From Vibrio alfacsensis (lineage in GTDB: Bacteria; Pseudomonadota; Gammaproteobacteria; Enterobacterales; Vibrionaceae), in NCBI RefSeq assembly GCF_003544875.1, contig NZ_CP032093.1:3072975-3136974 (forward strand): a DNA stretch of 64,000 nt, given 5' to 3'. The position numbers and the translations under genes are program-made. Below the pieces are notes generated by a model, which saw only the letters and a program-made list of their open reading frames with translations, was not told where the DNA came from and ran no database searches. Below, in pieces: positions 24,801 to 35,268 of the stretch. Each line of letters begins with the position of its first letter. The first letter of the stretch is position 1.

Positions 24801-25872
24801 TCGAATAAGAACTCTCAACTGAAAGGGGGGCCAAAAACACGTTTTTATCAATCGGCCTCGTGCTCTTGGTAATTAACGCGAAACTAAAATAGTCATACAG
24901 ATCGACAACAACTAATTCTCCGACTTTGATACGAGGGAAAACAAACTGAGTATCAAATACACCGCTTTCTGTAACAAAGGAACGCTCACCGTCAAGCGCC
25001 GGACGCGCTGCCTCTTTAAGTTCAAATACGCTACCTAGGCGCAGGCCATCCTCTGCTCCTTTATCTACAACAACAATTTGGTTGGTCGAGCTAAAATGAG
25101 TGTTATCTAAGTTACCAAGTACATTAACAGAGAGGTTTACTGCTGATGGTGAAAGGGTGGATGTGGAATTACGGGACACATTATTTAATAAAGGCAACGC
25201 AACATCATTGCGCAGAATCTCTTGTTGTTGAGAAGTAATGTTTAACCCAGAAAAGGCACTTGAAGATTCAACCAACGTACCTGTTGCGATCAAACGTAGA
25301 GACGTAACATTTTGAGAAACATCTTGTCTATGATACGTCTCCAAACGACGAAAAATAGCCCACTGAACCGCCGAGTGTGCACCGCTGATGTAAACCGTAT
25401 CATCCGCCGTTAGATACTTGTGGCCGGATTTATTTCCGATCACTTTTGCGGCAGCAGTCAAAGCATTATTATCAATCAACCTATTGTTCTGAAACTCAGA
25501 CAACACCAGTGGTTCAAGGGGCGCGACTATCGGTTGCTTCTCAATAATGCGAATCTTAGGGCTAAGCTTTTTAATCGGTTTTACGCTCAAAACCGGTTGT
25601 TCGTTGACCCAATCCAACACAATGGTGTCACCAGGATAAATTAGATCTGGATTATTAATTTCAGGGTTTGCTTGCCACAAACGAGGCCAATGCCACGGAC
25701 TAGCAAGATACAGAGACGAAATACTCCAGAGAGTATCACCTCTTGAAACGACATAGAATTTGGGAGCATTCGCTTTAAGACTCAAAGGTTGCGAGCCCTT
25801 ACTTGCCAATGCATTGAAAGCCAAAAGTATCAGAAAAACTGCACATGAAGCATCATAAAGAATTCGATTCAT
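24784..25872 (-). CDS. Exported LysM-domain protein
   Basis: About 362 residues starting MNRILYDASCAVFLIL, with a signal peptide (residues about 1-25, ALASKGS end). One LysM domain follows (YVVSRGDTLWSISSLYLASP to DLIYPGDTIVLDW, residues about 42-90), which binds peptidoglycan. The C-terminal 270 residues include an internal VYISGAHS/LIATGTLVE region and a VVVDKGAEDGLRLGSVFEL motif resembling beta-rich envelope proteins. It is commonly found upstream of dprA in vibrios. A role in envelope maintenance is inferred. It is divergent from def. Confidence 0.85.
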   Translation of the reverse strand: MNRILYDASCAVFLILLAFNALASKGSQPLSLKANAPKFYVVSRGDTLWSISSLYLASPWHWPRLWQANPEINNPDLIYPGDTIVLDWVNEQPVLSVKPIKKLSPKIRIIEKQPIVAPLEPLVLSEFQNNRLIDNNALTAAAKVIGNKSGHKYLTADDTVYISGAHSAVQWAIFRRLETYHRQDVSQNVTSLRLIATGTLVESSSAFSGLNITSQQQEILRNDVALPLLNNVSRNSTSTLSPSAVNLSVNVLGNLDNTHFSSTNQIVVVDKGAEDGLRLGSVFELKEAARPALDGERSFVTESGVFDTQFVFPRIKVGELVVVDLYDYFSFALITKSTRPIDKNVFLAPLSVESSYSNENTK

Positions 25873-26010
25873 GGCCCTCACCCTTGGTCTTTTTGTCCGT
25901 TAACTGAATGGAAATTGGTGCAAGGATGCTGTCATTTAGGCTATAAAATGTCTAGAATTGAGCCAACAAGGTTTGTGCTGTTACGGCACAGTTCAATATT
26001 TCGAGTGAAT

Positions 26011-26528
26011 ATGTCTGTATTACAAGTATTAACATTCCCAGATGATCGCCTGCGTACCGTTGCAAAGCCTGTAGAGGCGGTGACACCTGAGATTCAAAAT
26101 TGTCGATGACATGATTGAAACCATGTACGACGAAGAAGCGTATTGGCCTGGCAGCAACGCAGGTAGATATCCACCAACGTATCGTAGTAATTGATATTTC
26201 AGAAAATCGTGATGAGCCAATGGTGCTCATCAACCCTGAGATTCTGGAAAAGCGTGGCGAAGATGGCATCGAAGAAGGCTGTCTATCAGTACCAGGTGCT
26301 CGTGCACTAGTGTCTCGCGCTGCTGAAGTTACCGTTAAAGCCCTAGATCGCGATGGCAAAGAGTACACTTTTGACGCTGACGATCTACTCGCTATTTGTG
26401 TTCAACACGAACTGGATCACCTACAAGGTAAATTGTTCGTTGATTACCTATCGCCACTAAAGCGTAAGCGTATCCAAGACAAACTAGCAAAAATCAAACG
26501 CTTTAACGAGAAGCAGCAAAGCGCTTAA
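26011..26528 (+). pseudogene. def: Peptide deformylase (frameshifted)
   Basis: Removes the formyl group from nascent proteins; metal-dependent. MSVLQVLTFPDDRLRTVAKP starts at 26011. Two indels follow: an A run at 26097-26100 is two short, and an extra C at 26139 turns GGT into GCGT within the GIGLAATQV motif. The remainder is open and carries EEGCLSVPG (catalytic Cys) and [17 protein letters not shown] (HExxH). The corrected length is 172 residues. It is followed by fmt 31 bases later, a standard pair. Confidence 0.9.
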
Positions 26529-26559
26529 TCTCGATACAAACAAATAGAGGAAGCCTACC

Positions 26560-27501
26560 TTGAGTCAGTCTTTACGTATTGTCTTTGCAGGTACTCCGGA
26601 TTTCGCCGCCCGTCACTTGGCGGCGTTGTTGTCTTCGGAGCACGAAGTAATCGCGGTTTATACTCAACCAGACCGCCCAGCAGGTCGTGGTAAAAGCTTA
26701 CTGCAAGCCCAGTAAAACCATCGCTCTTGAGCATGATATTCCAGTTTATCAGCCAGAAAACTTCAAATCAGACGAAGCCAAGCAAGAGCTTGCCGATCTG
26801 AACGCCGACATCATGGTGGTTGTGGCTTATGGTCTATTGCTTCCACAAATCGTTCTAGACACACCTAAACTAGGCTGTATCAACGTACACGGTTCGATTC
26901 TTCCCGCTGGCGCGGCGCTGCTCCTATCCAACGTTCAATTTGGGCTGGTGATGCAGAAACGGGCGTCACCATCATGCAGATGGACATTGGTCTGGATACT
27001 GGCGACATGCTAAAAATCGCGACATTGCCGATTGAAGCAAGCGACACTAGCGCATCAATGTACGAGAAACTTGCTGGCTTGGGCCCTGATGCTCTGATTG
27101 ATTGTTTAGCAGACATCGCTGCTGGTAAAGCAGAACCGGTGAAGCAAGACGATGAGCTTGCAAACTACGCGAAGAAGCTAAGCAAAGAAGAAGCGCGCAT
27201 CGATTGGAACGACGACGCAGCACACATTGAGCGTTGCGTTCGTGCATTCAACCCATGGCCAATGAGTCACTTTGAAGTTGCTGAAAACAGCATCAAGGTA
27301 TGGCAAAGCCGTGTTGCTGAGCAAACTAGCGAAAAGCCTGTGGGCACGATTGTACAAGCGGATAAAACCGGTATTTACGTTGCGACAGGCAACGGCGTAC
27401 TGGCATTGGAACAGTTGCAAGTTCCGGGTAAAGCCATGTCAGTTCAGGATATCCTGAACTCACGTGCATCTTGGTTTGAAGTTGGTACTCAACTGGTTTA
27501 A
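26560..27501 (+). pseudogene. fmt: Methionyl-tRNA formyltransferase (frameshifted)
   Basis: Formylates initiator Met-tRNA using 10-formyl-THF. Translation starts at a TTG (26560) after AGAGGAAG, giving [20 protein letters not shown]. Three single-base losses (A runs at 26692-26695 and 26714-26717, a C run at 26903-26905) break it. Restoring exactly three bases yields 314 residues, the family length, with [19 protein letters not shown] and the catalytic region [13 protein letters not shown]. The C-terminal domain is open from 26974. Functional gene expected. Confidence 0.9.
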
Positions 27502-27542
27502 AAACCAGACAACGGTGTCAAAACCAATAATACGAACTTTTA

Positions 27543-27564
27543 GAGGGCAGAGATGCCCTCCTTT
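27543..27564 (+). terminator. Hairpin between fmt and rsmB
   Basis: GAGGGCA, loop GAGA, TGCCCTC, followed by CTTT. A short hairpin with a weak T tract; it may act as an attenuator or a partial terminator, since rsmB follows. Confidence 0.45.
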
Positions 27565-27581
27565 ACTTTAAGGTACTCATC

Positions 27582-28873
27582 ATGAATGTTCGCGCTGCGG
27601 CTGCCAACGTCTTGTATCTTGTCGTTGACAAGGGCCACTCACTTTCAAGCGCCTTCCAGCGGCTCAACAAAACATACGACCTCGTGACCATGCTCTGCTG
27701 CAAGAGATCTGTTACGGTGCTCTACGTTACCTTCCTCGCTTAGAAACCATTGCAAACCAACTGATGGACAAGCCTCTCAAAGGCAAGCAACGTGTCTTCC
27801 ATCACCTTATTTTGGTTGGTATTTACCAACTAAGCTTCATGCGTATTCCTGCGCACGCTGCCGTGGGTGAAACGGTTGAAGGGACTACGGATTTAAAAGG
27901 TCCGCGTTTGCGTGGCCTTATCAACGCGGTACTGCGTAACTACCAGCGCAATCAAGAAGAATTAGACCAAATTAGTGTGAGCAATAATGCGGGCAAATAT
28001 GGTCATCCAGGATGGTTGTTAAAGCTATTACAAGACGCTTACCCACAACAATGGGAAAGCATTGTTGAAGCGAACAACCAGAAAGCGCCAATGTGGCTGC
28101 GTGTAAACCACCAGCACCACACTCGTGATGAGTACCTAGCGTTACTCAATAATGAGAACATTGATAGCACGCCTCACACTCAAGCAATGGATGCCTTAAA
28201 ATTGGCGGCGCCATGCGATGTGATGAAACTGCCGGGCTTTGAAAAAGGTTGGGTATCGGTGCAAGATGCGGCAGCACAACTGTCGATTAACTACCTTGAA
28301 CCAAAAGATGGTGAGCTGATCCTAGACTGCTGTGCAGCTCCTGGTGGTAAAACAGCGCACATTCTTGAGCGTACGTCTGGCAGCGAAGTGGTTGCCATCG
28401 ACTGCGATGACACACGCCTTAAACGTGTGCACGAAAACCTGAAGCGCCTCAACCTTCAGGCAAAAGTGGTTTGCGGCGACGCCCGTCATCCTCAAGAATG
28501 GTGGCAAGGCGAACAATTTGATCGCATTTTGTTGGATGCACCGTGTTCTGCGACAGGTGTAATTCGTCGTCACCCAGACATCAAATGGCTACGTCGTGCT
28601 GATGATATTACCGCACTTGCAGAGCTACAGAGCGAAATTTTCGACGCAATGTGGACGCAACTGAAACCTGGCGGCACCCTAGTTTACGCAACTTGTTCAA
28701 TCACACCACAAGAAAACGTGGAACAAGTAAAAGCGTTCTTAGCACGTACTGCGGACGCGCAATTAGTGGACTCCGATCCAAAGCAACCTGGTCGTCAGAT
28801 TCTGCCAGGTGAGGAAGATATGGATGGTTTCTACTACGCTGTACTAACAAAAACACGCGTAACAGCATGCTAA
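27582..28873 (+). pseudogene. rsmB: 16S rRNA (cytosine-967-C5)-methyltransferase RsmB (one frameshift)
   Basis: Methylates C967 of 16S r[23 protein letters not shown] starts at 27582. A C run at 27652 is one short, after which the NusB-like domain and the rest are in another frame (27764 onward open). The catalytic Rossmann domain has [14 protein letters not shown], the [19 protein letters not shown] region, [17 protein letters not shown] and [10 protein letters not shown] with the two catalytic cysteines. The corrected length is 430 residues against 429 in E. coli. It sits between fmt and trkA. Confidence 0.92.
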
Positions 28874-28877
28874 ATGG

Positions 28878-28906
28878 GGCGATTGAAGCAAATTCAATCG
28901 CCTTTT
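28878..28906 (+). terminator. Terminator between rsmB and trkA
   Basis: GGCGATTGAA (28878-28887), loop GCAAA, TTCAATCGCC (28893-28902), then TTTT. Confidence 0.85.
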
Positions 28907-28925
28907 CAGATAACGAGTAAAGAGT

Positions 28926-30302
28926 ATGAAGATCATTATTCTTGGTGCTGGTCAGGTTGGCGGCACACTGGCGGAAAACCTAGTTGGTGAGAACAACGAC
29001 ATCACCATCGTCGACAAAAATGGCGACCGACTGCGTGAGTTACAAGACAAATACGACCTACGTGTTGTCAATGGTCACGCAAGCCACCCAGATGTTCTGC
29101 ACGAAGCGGGGGCACAAGATGCCGACATGCTCGTCGCGGTGACCAACACCGATGAGACCAACATGGCAGCCTGTCAGGTTGCATTCACTCTATTCAATAC
29201 CCCAAACCGAGTTGCGCGTATTCGCTCTCCAGAGTATCTGGCAGAAAAAGAAGCCCTATTTAAGTCTGGTGCTATTCCTGTCGATCACCTTATTGCACCA
29301 GAAGAATTGGTAACCAGCTACATCGAGCGACTCATCCAATACCCTGGCGCACTGCAAGTGGTAAGCTTTGCCGAGCAGAAAGTCAGCCTAGTCGCCGTGA
29401 AAGCCTACTATGGTGGCCCATTGGTTGGTAACGCACTGTCTGCACTGCGTGAGCACATGCCGCACATTGATACCCGCGTAGCCGCGATATTCCGTCAGGG
29501 TCGTCCTATTCGTCCGCAAGGCACCACCATCATTGAAGCCGATGATGAAGTGTTCTTCGTCGCGGCAAGTAACCATATTCGCTCGGTCATGAGTGAGCTT
29601 CAGCGCCTCGAGAAACCTTACCGCCGCATCATGATTGTTGGTGGTGGTAACATCGGTGCGAGCTTAGCCAAACGCCTTGAGCAAACCTACAGCGTCAAGC
29701 TGATTGAGCGTAACTACCAGCGTGCAGAAAAACTGTCTGAGCAGCTTGAAAACACCATCGTCTTCTGTGGTGATGCGGCAGACCAAGAACTGCTAACAGA
29801 AGAAAACATCGACCAAGTAGATGTGTTCATCGCGTTAACCAACGAGGATGAAACCAACATCATGTCTGCGATGTTGGCAAAACGCATGGGCGCAAAGAAA
29901 GTGATGGTGCTGATCCAGCGCGGCGCTTATGTTGACCTAGTGCAAGGCGGTGTGATTGACGTGGCTATCTCACCACAGCAAGCGACGATTTCTGCCCTAC
30001 TGACGCACGTTCGTCGTGCAGACATTGTTAACGTATCTTCTCTACGCCGCGGTGCTGCAGAAGCCATCGAGGCCGTTGCACACGGTGATGAAACCACCTC
30101 TAAAGTAGTTGGCCGTGCGATTGGCGATATCAAACTCCCACCAGGAACCACCATTGGTGCTATCGTTCGTGGCGAAGAAGTTCTTATCGCACACGACCGT
30201 ACTGTCATCGAACAAGATGACCACGTAGTGATGTTCCTGGTCGACAAAAAATACGTACCAGACGTCGAAGCGCTGTTCCAGCCGAGTCCATTCTTCCTTT
30301 AG
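28926..30302 (+). CDS. trkA: Trk potassium uptake system regulatory subunit TrkA
   Basis: Cytoplasmic NAD(H)-binding gating subunit of the Trk K+ channel. 458 residues, exactly the E. coli length, arranged as two RCK units: Rossmann motif [17 protein letters not shown] at the N-terminus and [16 protein letters not shown] near residue 240, each followed by a TrkA-C domain. It is followed nine bases later by its membrane partner trkH. Confidence 0.95.
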   Translation: MKIIILGAGQVGGTLAENLVGENNDITIVDKNGDRLRELQDKYDLRVVNGHASHPDVLHEAGAQDADMLVAVTNTDETNMAACQVAFTLFNTPNRVARIRSPEYLAEKEALFKSGAIPVDHLIAPEELVTSYIERLIQYPGALQVVSFAEQKVSLVAVKAYYGGPLVGNALSALREHMPHIDTRVAAIFRQGRPIRPQGTTIIEADDEVFFVAASNHIRSVMSELQRLEKPYRRIMIVGGGNIGASLAKRLEQTYSVKLIERNYQRAEKLSEQLENTIVFCGDAADQELLTEENIDQVDVFIALTNEDETNIMSAMLAKRMGAKKVMVLIQRGAYVDLVQGGVIDVAISPQQATISALLTHVRRADIVNVSSLRRGAAEAIEAVAHGDETTSKVVGRAIGDIKLPPGTTIGAIVRGEEVLIAHDRTVIEQDDHVVMFLVDKKYVPDVEALFQPSPFFL

Positions 30303-30311
30303 GATTTTCCT

Positions 30312-31755
30312 ATGGTCAACTTACGTCCCGTACTGTTTGTTATCGGGCTGGTTTTATCCAAACTGGCCCTTTTATGTACGTGCCGACTTTGGTTGCGTTT
30401 TTCACGGGTACGGGCGGATTCCTTGATTTCGCCCAAGCCGTTGTTATAACTCACCTTGCCGCATTTATCTGTTTAACCATTGGCCGAACCGCCAATTTCA
30501 AACTCAGCGTACGCGATATGTTCCTCATCACCAGTTTGGTGTGGACCATCGCCAGTGCCTTTGCTGCACTCCCGTTTATTTTATTAACCACATCAGCTTT
30601 ACCGATGCCTACTTCGAAACCATGTCAGGCTTAACGACAACGGGTTCTACGGTATTAAGTGGCCTAGATGATATGGCTCCAAGTATCTTACTATGGCGCT
30701 CTATCTTGCAATGGCTAGGGGGCATAGGCTTTATCGTTATGGCCGTCGCCATCCTGCCAATGCTCAATGTCGGCGGCATGAAACTGTTCCAAACTGAATC
30801 GTCTGACTGGTCAGATAAAAGTAGCCCAAGAGCGAAGACGGTCGCTAAAAACATCGTATTGGTGTACTTGATGCTGACAGGCTTATGCATTGTAGGTTAC
30901 TTGCTGACGGGCATGAACCTGTTCGAAGCCATTAACCATGCGTTTACGACCTTATCAACCGGCGGTTACTCCACATCAGACAGTTCAATGAATAACTTCT
31001 CTCATGGAGCCCATTGGGTCGCAACCGTATTCATGTTCTTAGGTGGTTTACCTTTCCTGCTCTTCGTCGCCGCTTTACGCAAACGCAGCCTGGATGCTTT
31101 ATTGAAAGATGCACAGGTTCGCGGGTTTGGTTATCTGTTCTTGTTTTCAAGCTTAGTGGTTGCCGCTTGGTTGGTCATTCATAACGGCTACACTGTTCTT
31201 GATGCACTGCGCGTCTCTATGTTCAACGTTGTGTCTGTCGTAACAACAACGGGGTTTGGTCTTGATGACTTTACCGCTTGGGGCGCATTACCTGCGACGC
31301 TATTTGCATTTTTGCTAATGGCTGGCGCGTGTTCTGGCTCCACATCTGGAGGTATTAAAATTTTCCGCTTCCAGATTGCAATGACCCTATTAAACAAGCA
31401 AATAATGAAGCTTATTCACCCATCAGGCATTTTTGTTCAACGCTACAACCAACGACCAGTGAATGATGACATCGTGCGTTCGGTCGTCGCATTCGGCTTA
31501 ATGTTCTTTATCACTATCATCTTTATCGCAGGGTGTTTGAGTGCGCTTGGCCTAGACCCTGTGACCAGTATTTCTGGCTCCATTACCGCAGTAGCGAACG
31601 TCGGGCCGGGGATGGGCACTAGGATTGGCCCTACTGGAAACTTTGCTTCATTGCCAGACACCGCCAAGTGGCTACTCAGCTTTGGTATGTTGATGGGCCG
31701 TCTGGAAATTTTGACTATTCTTGTTCTGTTCTTCCCTGCATTTTGGCGCCGATAA
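30312..31755 (+). pseudogene. trkH: TrkH-family potassium channel subunit (two frameshifts)
   Basis: Membrane pore of the Trk system. All four pore loops keep their filter glycine: GLTTTGSTVL, STGGYSTSD, TTTGFGLDD and ANVGPGMG. As sequenced, a T run at 30370-30373 and an AA at 30588 are each one base short, so the start MVNLRPVLFVIG (30312) is separated from the rest. The corrected length is 481 residues. It resembles the shorter second TrkH type that pairs directly with trkA in vibrios, not the TrkH solved from V. parahaemolyticus. Functional gene expected. Confidence 0.88.
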
Positions 31756-31780
31756 GCAGGCTTAAATAAAAGGTATAACA

Positions 31781-32395
31781 ATGAAAACATGGATCACTCT
31801 GGCGACTCTACTTGCCACTTCATCCGCTTACGCCGCAGAAGTGGTTAAATTAGAGGATGGTCGTGAAGTAAAATTGAACGATGACTTCACGTGGGAGTAT
31901 GTTGTAAAGAAAGCAGCACCAGAAACCACATTAGAGAAAGCAGAAGCGGTTGAAGCAGCGGCGGTTGCTGCATCAACAACAGCCTTAGAAGCTGTAACGG
32001 CTCCAGAAATAGCGACTATTCCAGTCGTTAACAAGAAAGTGGGCACCACCGTTGTCGTGAACGCGAAAAAGCCAACCATGCAGTTGTCTGATTCTGGAGT
32101 GGATGTGCTGATTGGTTCCGCCAGCTATGACGATGGTGAGTTGATACTACCAACCTCAATCACCAACCAAAGCTCTCAATCGGTGATTCAGGTGGAAGTG
32201 GAAGTACAAGTGTTCGATATGTCTGGCAAGCTGTTGGTGAAAGATAACATCACCGTTTGGCAATCCATCAAACGCATGGCGGATACTTACCTACGCCCAC
32301 AACAAGCAGAGCAAGGCAAAGCAATTAAACTCGCGGTGCCACAATCGCAGCAATACCAATTCTCTGCCGAAGTTCTAGAAGTGAAAACGCGCTAA
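31781..32395 (+). CDS. Periplasmic DUF3157 family protein
   Basis: 204 residues with a clear signal peptide (MKTWITLATLLATSSAYA, cleavage after AYA). The mature part begins EVVKLEDGREVKLNDDFTWEYV, typical of the DUF3157 family. An Ala/Glu/Thr-rich linker (about residues 45-85) precedes a C-terminal beta domain (VDVLIGSASYDDGELILPTS) similar to secreted FxLYD-like folds. Function unknown. It follows trkH by 25 bases and may be in its transcript. Confidence 0.75.
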   Translation: MKTWITLATLLATSSAYAAEVVKLEDGREVKLNDDFTWEYVVKKAAPETTLEKAEAVEAAAVAASTTALEAVTAPEIATIPVVNKKVGTTVVVNAKKPTMQLSDSGVDVLIGSASYDDGELILPTSITNQSSQSVIQVEVEVQVFDMSGKLLVKDNITVWQSIKRMADTYLRPQQAEQGKAIKLAVPQSQQYQFSAEVLEVKTR

Positions 32396-32439
32396 TAGTT
32401 CACCATTTCTTTGTCGAGTTTATCCATTTGATTTCATCG

Positions 32440-33093
32440 TTAGATAGGCTCGACAAAGTAGTAAATGGCGAAGAAGTGACACACACAACCCGCCAAGACA
32501 AAGCCATGCCAAATCGCGTGATTAAATGGAATCCGTTTAGCAACGTAGAAAATCACCCCAACCGAATACACCAATCCACCGACTGCCAATAGCGTCAAAC
32601 CACCAATATCTAAATGAACAGCAAGTTGATAGATTACAATCAGCGACAACCACCCCATCACTAAATACGTCATCAGTGACAACTTCTTAAATCGATAGAC
32701 AAACGCGACTTTCATAATGATGCCGATTAGCGCGATGGTCCAAATCACCATCATCAACCCAATGGCCAATGGGGTACGCAGACTCACCAATAAAAACGGC
32801 GTGTAACTGCCCGCAATCAAAAGATAAATGGCGCAATGGTCGAAAGTTTTTAGCCAACGTTTGGCCTGTGGATGAGGGATCGCATGATATAACGTAGAGG
32901 CCATAAACAGGACAATGATGCTAGAGCCATAAATTGCCATACTGGTCATAGTGAGAGTATCGGCTTGGTGATCGGCCGCTTTTATTAAAAGCAGTATCAA
33001 ACCGACGATACCAAAGATCATCCCTATCCCGTGAGTGATCGAATTGGCCAGCTCTTCGCCCTGACTGTATTGAGCTTTCTGTGGTTCTGACAT
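32440..33093 (-). CDS. trhA: Hemolysin III / PAQR family membrane protein (TrhA/YqfA)
   Basis: A 217-residue inner-membrane protein with seven predicted helices and the family signature: [17 protein letters not shown] near the start, the [35 protein letters not shown] block, and C-terminal [21 protein letters not shown]. The conserved histidines are the presumed metal site. I start at [16 protein letters not shown] (33093), not at the longer in-frame ATG at 33126. A hemolysin role is not established for this family; membrane homeostasis is reported in E. coli. Confidence 0.85.
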   Translation of the reverse strand: MSEPQKAQYSQGEELANSITHGIGMIFGIVGLILLLIKAADHQADTLTMTSMAIYGSSIIVLFMASTLYHAIPHPQAKRWLKTFDHCAIYLLIAGSYTPFLLVSLRTPLAIGLMMVIWTIALIGIIMKVAFVYRFKKLSLMTYLVMGWLSLIVIYQLAVHLDIGGLTLLAVGGLVYSVGVIFYVAKRIPFNHAIWHGFVLAGCVCHFFAIYYFVEPI

Positions 33094-33165
33094 GAACACG
33101 CCTATACTAGAGTTTCGAATATTCACTCTAGTATGGCATATTAAGCGTACACGTGTAAGCCAAAA

Positions 33166-33967
33166 TTAAGACTCTTGAACTGCTGTCGTTTGTTCAAGGT
33201 AATTCAACACTATTGGGCCGACGTTATCCAAATTAGTATTCACTGGAATGCTCAACTCTCGTTTGAGTTTTCCACTTCCTAATAAACTTGCCAACATGCC
33301 ACTTACGCCACTTCGGGTACGATTAACTTCAAACCAGAGCTTTAGGTTTTGCTCATCACGGTGCGCGACAAATTCTAGTTCACGCCACACTCCATGATAT
33401 GGTCCATCGATTGGTACCATCTCAAACTCTTGCACAAAAGGTAAGTCGAAGCCTTTACTTCTTCACATTCAACCTGACGAATACGTAACCCTGAGATTCT
33501 AAAGCCGACAAAATGGCATCCATAAGTGGGTCGGGTCTAACGGTAAGCGTGTCTTTGTCAGTCGGGTCAAGAGCCATGGCAACGTCCAAGCCGGTTTCTA
33601 ACCACACTTTGGCATCACCGATAGTGACAGGGTATTCCACGGTACATCAAGTTTGACTTCAAACGTTCGGTCTTCCCGGGATGAATAGTAAACGCATAGG
33701 GAAGACTCCACTTCGCCAATACATACGTTTGTGGAATACGACGCATAGGGTTTGCTTCGCGAGCGCCCCGATCATCGGGAGCTTCTGCAATATAACGACA
33801 ACACAGCTTGAGATCGATATTATCAATCGCTTGTTCTGTTGAGCCACCATACACGTGAATAGAAACGTCCATATTCTGACCGGGATAAAGCACGTCTTGG
33901 TTCAGGATAGAGTCCACCTTGGCACTGCCGATCCCAAAACTTGCAAGTGTCTTCTTCAAAATGACAT
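33166..33967 (-). pseudogene. Spo0M/Spo0M-like arrestin-fold protein (frameshifted)
   Basis: Pfam Spo0M family (arrestin-like beta sandwich). The ATG at 33967-33965 has a perfect AAAGGAGG site, but a T run just after it is one short, so the conserved MSF-(L)-KKTLASFGIGSAKVD start is broken. Two more breaks lie near 33638 (a C run) and 33460. Pieces: SILNQDVLYPGQNMDVSIHV, YGGSTEQAIDNIDLKLCCRY, TIGDAKVWLETGLDVAMALD, FEMVPIDGPYHGVWREL and the C-terminal VGPIVLNYLEQ. The family exists in many non-sporulating bacteria; its role there is unclear. Confidence 0.78.
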
Positions 33968-34264
33968 ATGCACCTCCTTTGTCGAGATCTCATACTACTA
34001 CTGCTGATCATGGGATCAAAATAGATTTTTGCCTCAATTATCTCTATAAAACCACAAAATCCATACAATTCAACTGTTCAACTATCGACCAATTATTGGC
34101 GTAGTGCTAACCTATACTCGGTATGCATGCATATCATTATTCCTGATTCGTTATTTGGATTGGCGAAAGCCAGAAGAGCCACCCTTCCAAGCAGTTGAAG
34201 CTCAACTCATAATGTTTCAGGCCATTAAATTGGCAATGGAAATGCCTGACTGTTAGGTAAAAGA
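33968..34264 (+). other. Spacer with a possible small ORF
   Basis: No recognised gene. An open frame from GTG 34104 to TAG 34254-34256 encodes about 50 residues, with a protein-like central stretch WRKPEEPPFQAVEAQLIMF, but it has no clear ribosome site and no family I recognise. A one-base loss joining an upstream ATG (34127, MHIIIPDS) to it is possible. The A/T-rich 33980-34090 part holds the 5' flank of the Spo0M-like gene. Confidence 0.3.
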
Positions 34265-34432
34265 ATGCGCCCAACAACCGTCAGGTTCGCACAAACAAAT
34301 CGTAGTGCAATGCGCCGTCGCAGTGGTTTTACTTCTGCGTTTAAGGCGAAACAAGTTGCGCCAACAATGACTCTGGTTGAGAAGACAGCGATTGTGCCAA
34401 GTGTTCCAAACAAAGTTATTAAAGCAGCTTAA
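34265..34432 (+). CDS. Small basic hypothetical protein (55 aa)
   Basis: ATG 34265 to TAA 34430-34432 encodes MRPTTVRFAQTNRSAMRRRS and then an Ala/Val/Lys-rich tail ending NKVIKAA. It is strongly basic. I do not recognise the family. Support for a real gene: the stop codon is followed two bases later by a perfect intrinsic terminator, and nothing else on the plus strand explains that terminator. Against: the upstream ribosome site (TTAGG) is weak. Roles such as a nucleic-acid-binding or ribosome-associated peptide are only guesses from charge. Confidence 0.45.
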   Translation: MRPTTVRFAQTNRSAMRRRSGFTSAFKAKQVAPTMTLVEKTAIVPSVPNKVIKAA

Positions 34433-34434
34433 TT

Positions 34435-34466
34435 AAAAAGCGCGGTCTATTGCCGCGCTTTTTTCT
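34435..34466 (+). terminator. Terminator after the 55-aa ORF
   Basis: AAAGCGCGG (34437-34445), loop TCTATTG, CCGCGCTTT (34453-34461), then TTTC. Confidence 0.88.
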
Positions 34467-34555
34467 TTCCTCATGCTCTTTTCTTATTTGGTCTTCGCCG
34501 AGCAATTTGATACCTTTAATAACAAATAACACCTATAAAGATTGTGGAGAAAGAA

Positions 34556-34822
34556 ATGAAGTGTCATCGAATTGAAGAGTTGCTTGAGCTAATTGAACCA
34601 GAGTGGCATAAAGACCAAGAAATGAACCTATTACAGTTCATTGTTAAACTGGCAAATGAAGCAGGTTACACAGGAAAACTGGAAGATCTTACGGACGATG
34701 TACTGATCTATCACCTGAAAATGCGCAACAGCGACAAAGATGAAATGATCCCTGGTCTGAAAAAAGACCAAGAAGATGACTTTAAAACCGCAATCTTACG
34801 TGCGCGCGGCATCATCGAATAA
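34556..34822 (+). CDS. yihD: YihD family protein (DUF1040)
   Basis: 88 residues beginning [17 protein letters not shown], with the conserved [19 protein letters not shown] and [12 protein letters not shown]. Matches E. coli YihD (89 residues) in length and sequence; function not known. The start follows GGAGAAAGAA; an in-frame ATG at 34544 has no such site. As in E. coli it lies near srkA and dsbA, here with ccoG between. Confidence 0.9.
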   Translation: MKCHRIEELLELIEPEWHKDQEMNLLQFIVKLANEAGYTGKLEDLTDDVLIYHLKMRNSDKDEMIPGLKKDQEDDFKTAILRARGIIE

Positions 34823-34847
34823 TCGTATCAACAACGAACTTTTTTCT

Positions 34848-34874
34848 AAGCGACTCAATTGAGTCGCTTTTTTG
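34848..34874 (+). terminator. yihD terminator
   Basis: AAGCGACTC (34848-34856), AATT, GAGTCGCTT (34861-34869), then a T run. Confidence 0.9.
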
Positions 34875-35268
34875 TCACTCATCAATCAGTAACACCAATC
34901 ACAATCAATAACTGTTCAGAATTCGCGCAGAAAAACGCTTGAGAATAAGGCTAACAGTTTCGAGAAGTCATTATTTTGCAATCAAAATTTTAAACAGCGT
35001 TAAGCAAGCAACAATAACCCGTTATTGTCGACAATTGGCATACGTTAACTTACCTAACTTTGTTGTTAAACGTTGACTGCGTTAAAGAAACGCAATTGTT
35101 ATTGAATGTATAATCGCCGTTCATCAGTTATTGCTAAAATAATTCTGTTCACCTATCAAACTTATAGTCAAACATGAGTAGAAACATGAGCAGCACAGCA
35201 ATGTTCTCGAGTGACATCACTAGAAATGTCACCGTACAGTATAAACGTGCCGAAAGAAGGATGTGTGC
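34875..35268. other. Long intergenic region upstream of ccoG
   Basis: No gene seen on either strand. It is A/T-rich with a perfect 12-bp palindrome ATTGTCGACAAT at 35024-35035 and a TATAAT-like box at 35109-35114 without a matching -35. It presumably holds the ccoG promoter and upstream control sites. Confidence 0.5.

Noticed and set aside
34225..34413. 62-residue minus-strand ORF
   Set aside because: It overlaps the plus-strand 55-residue ORF, has no ribosome site, and the terminator is oriented for the plus strand.
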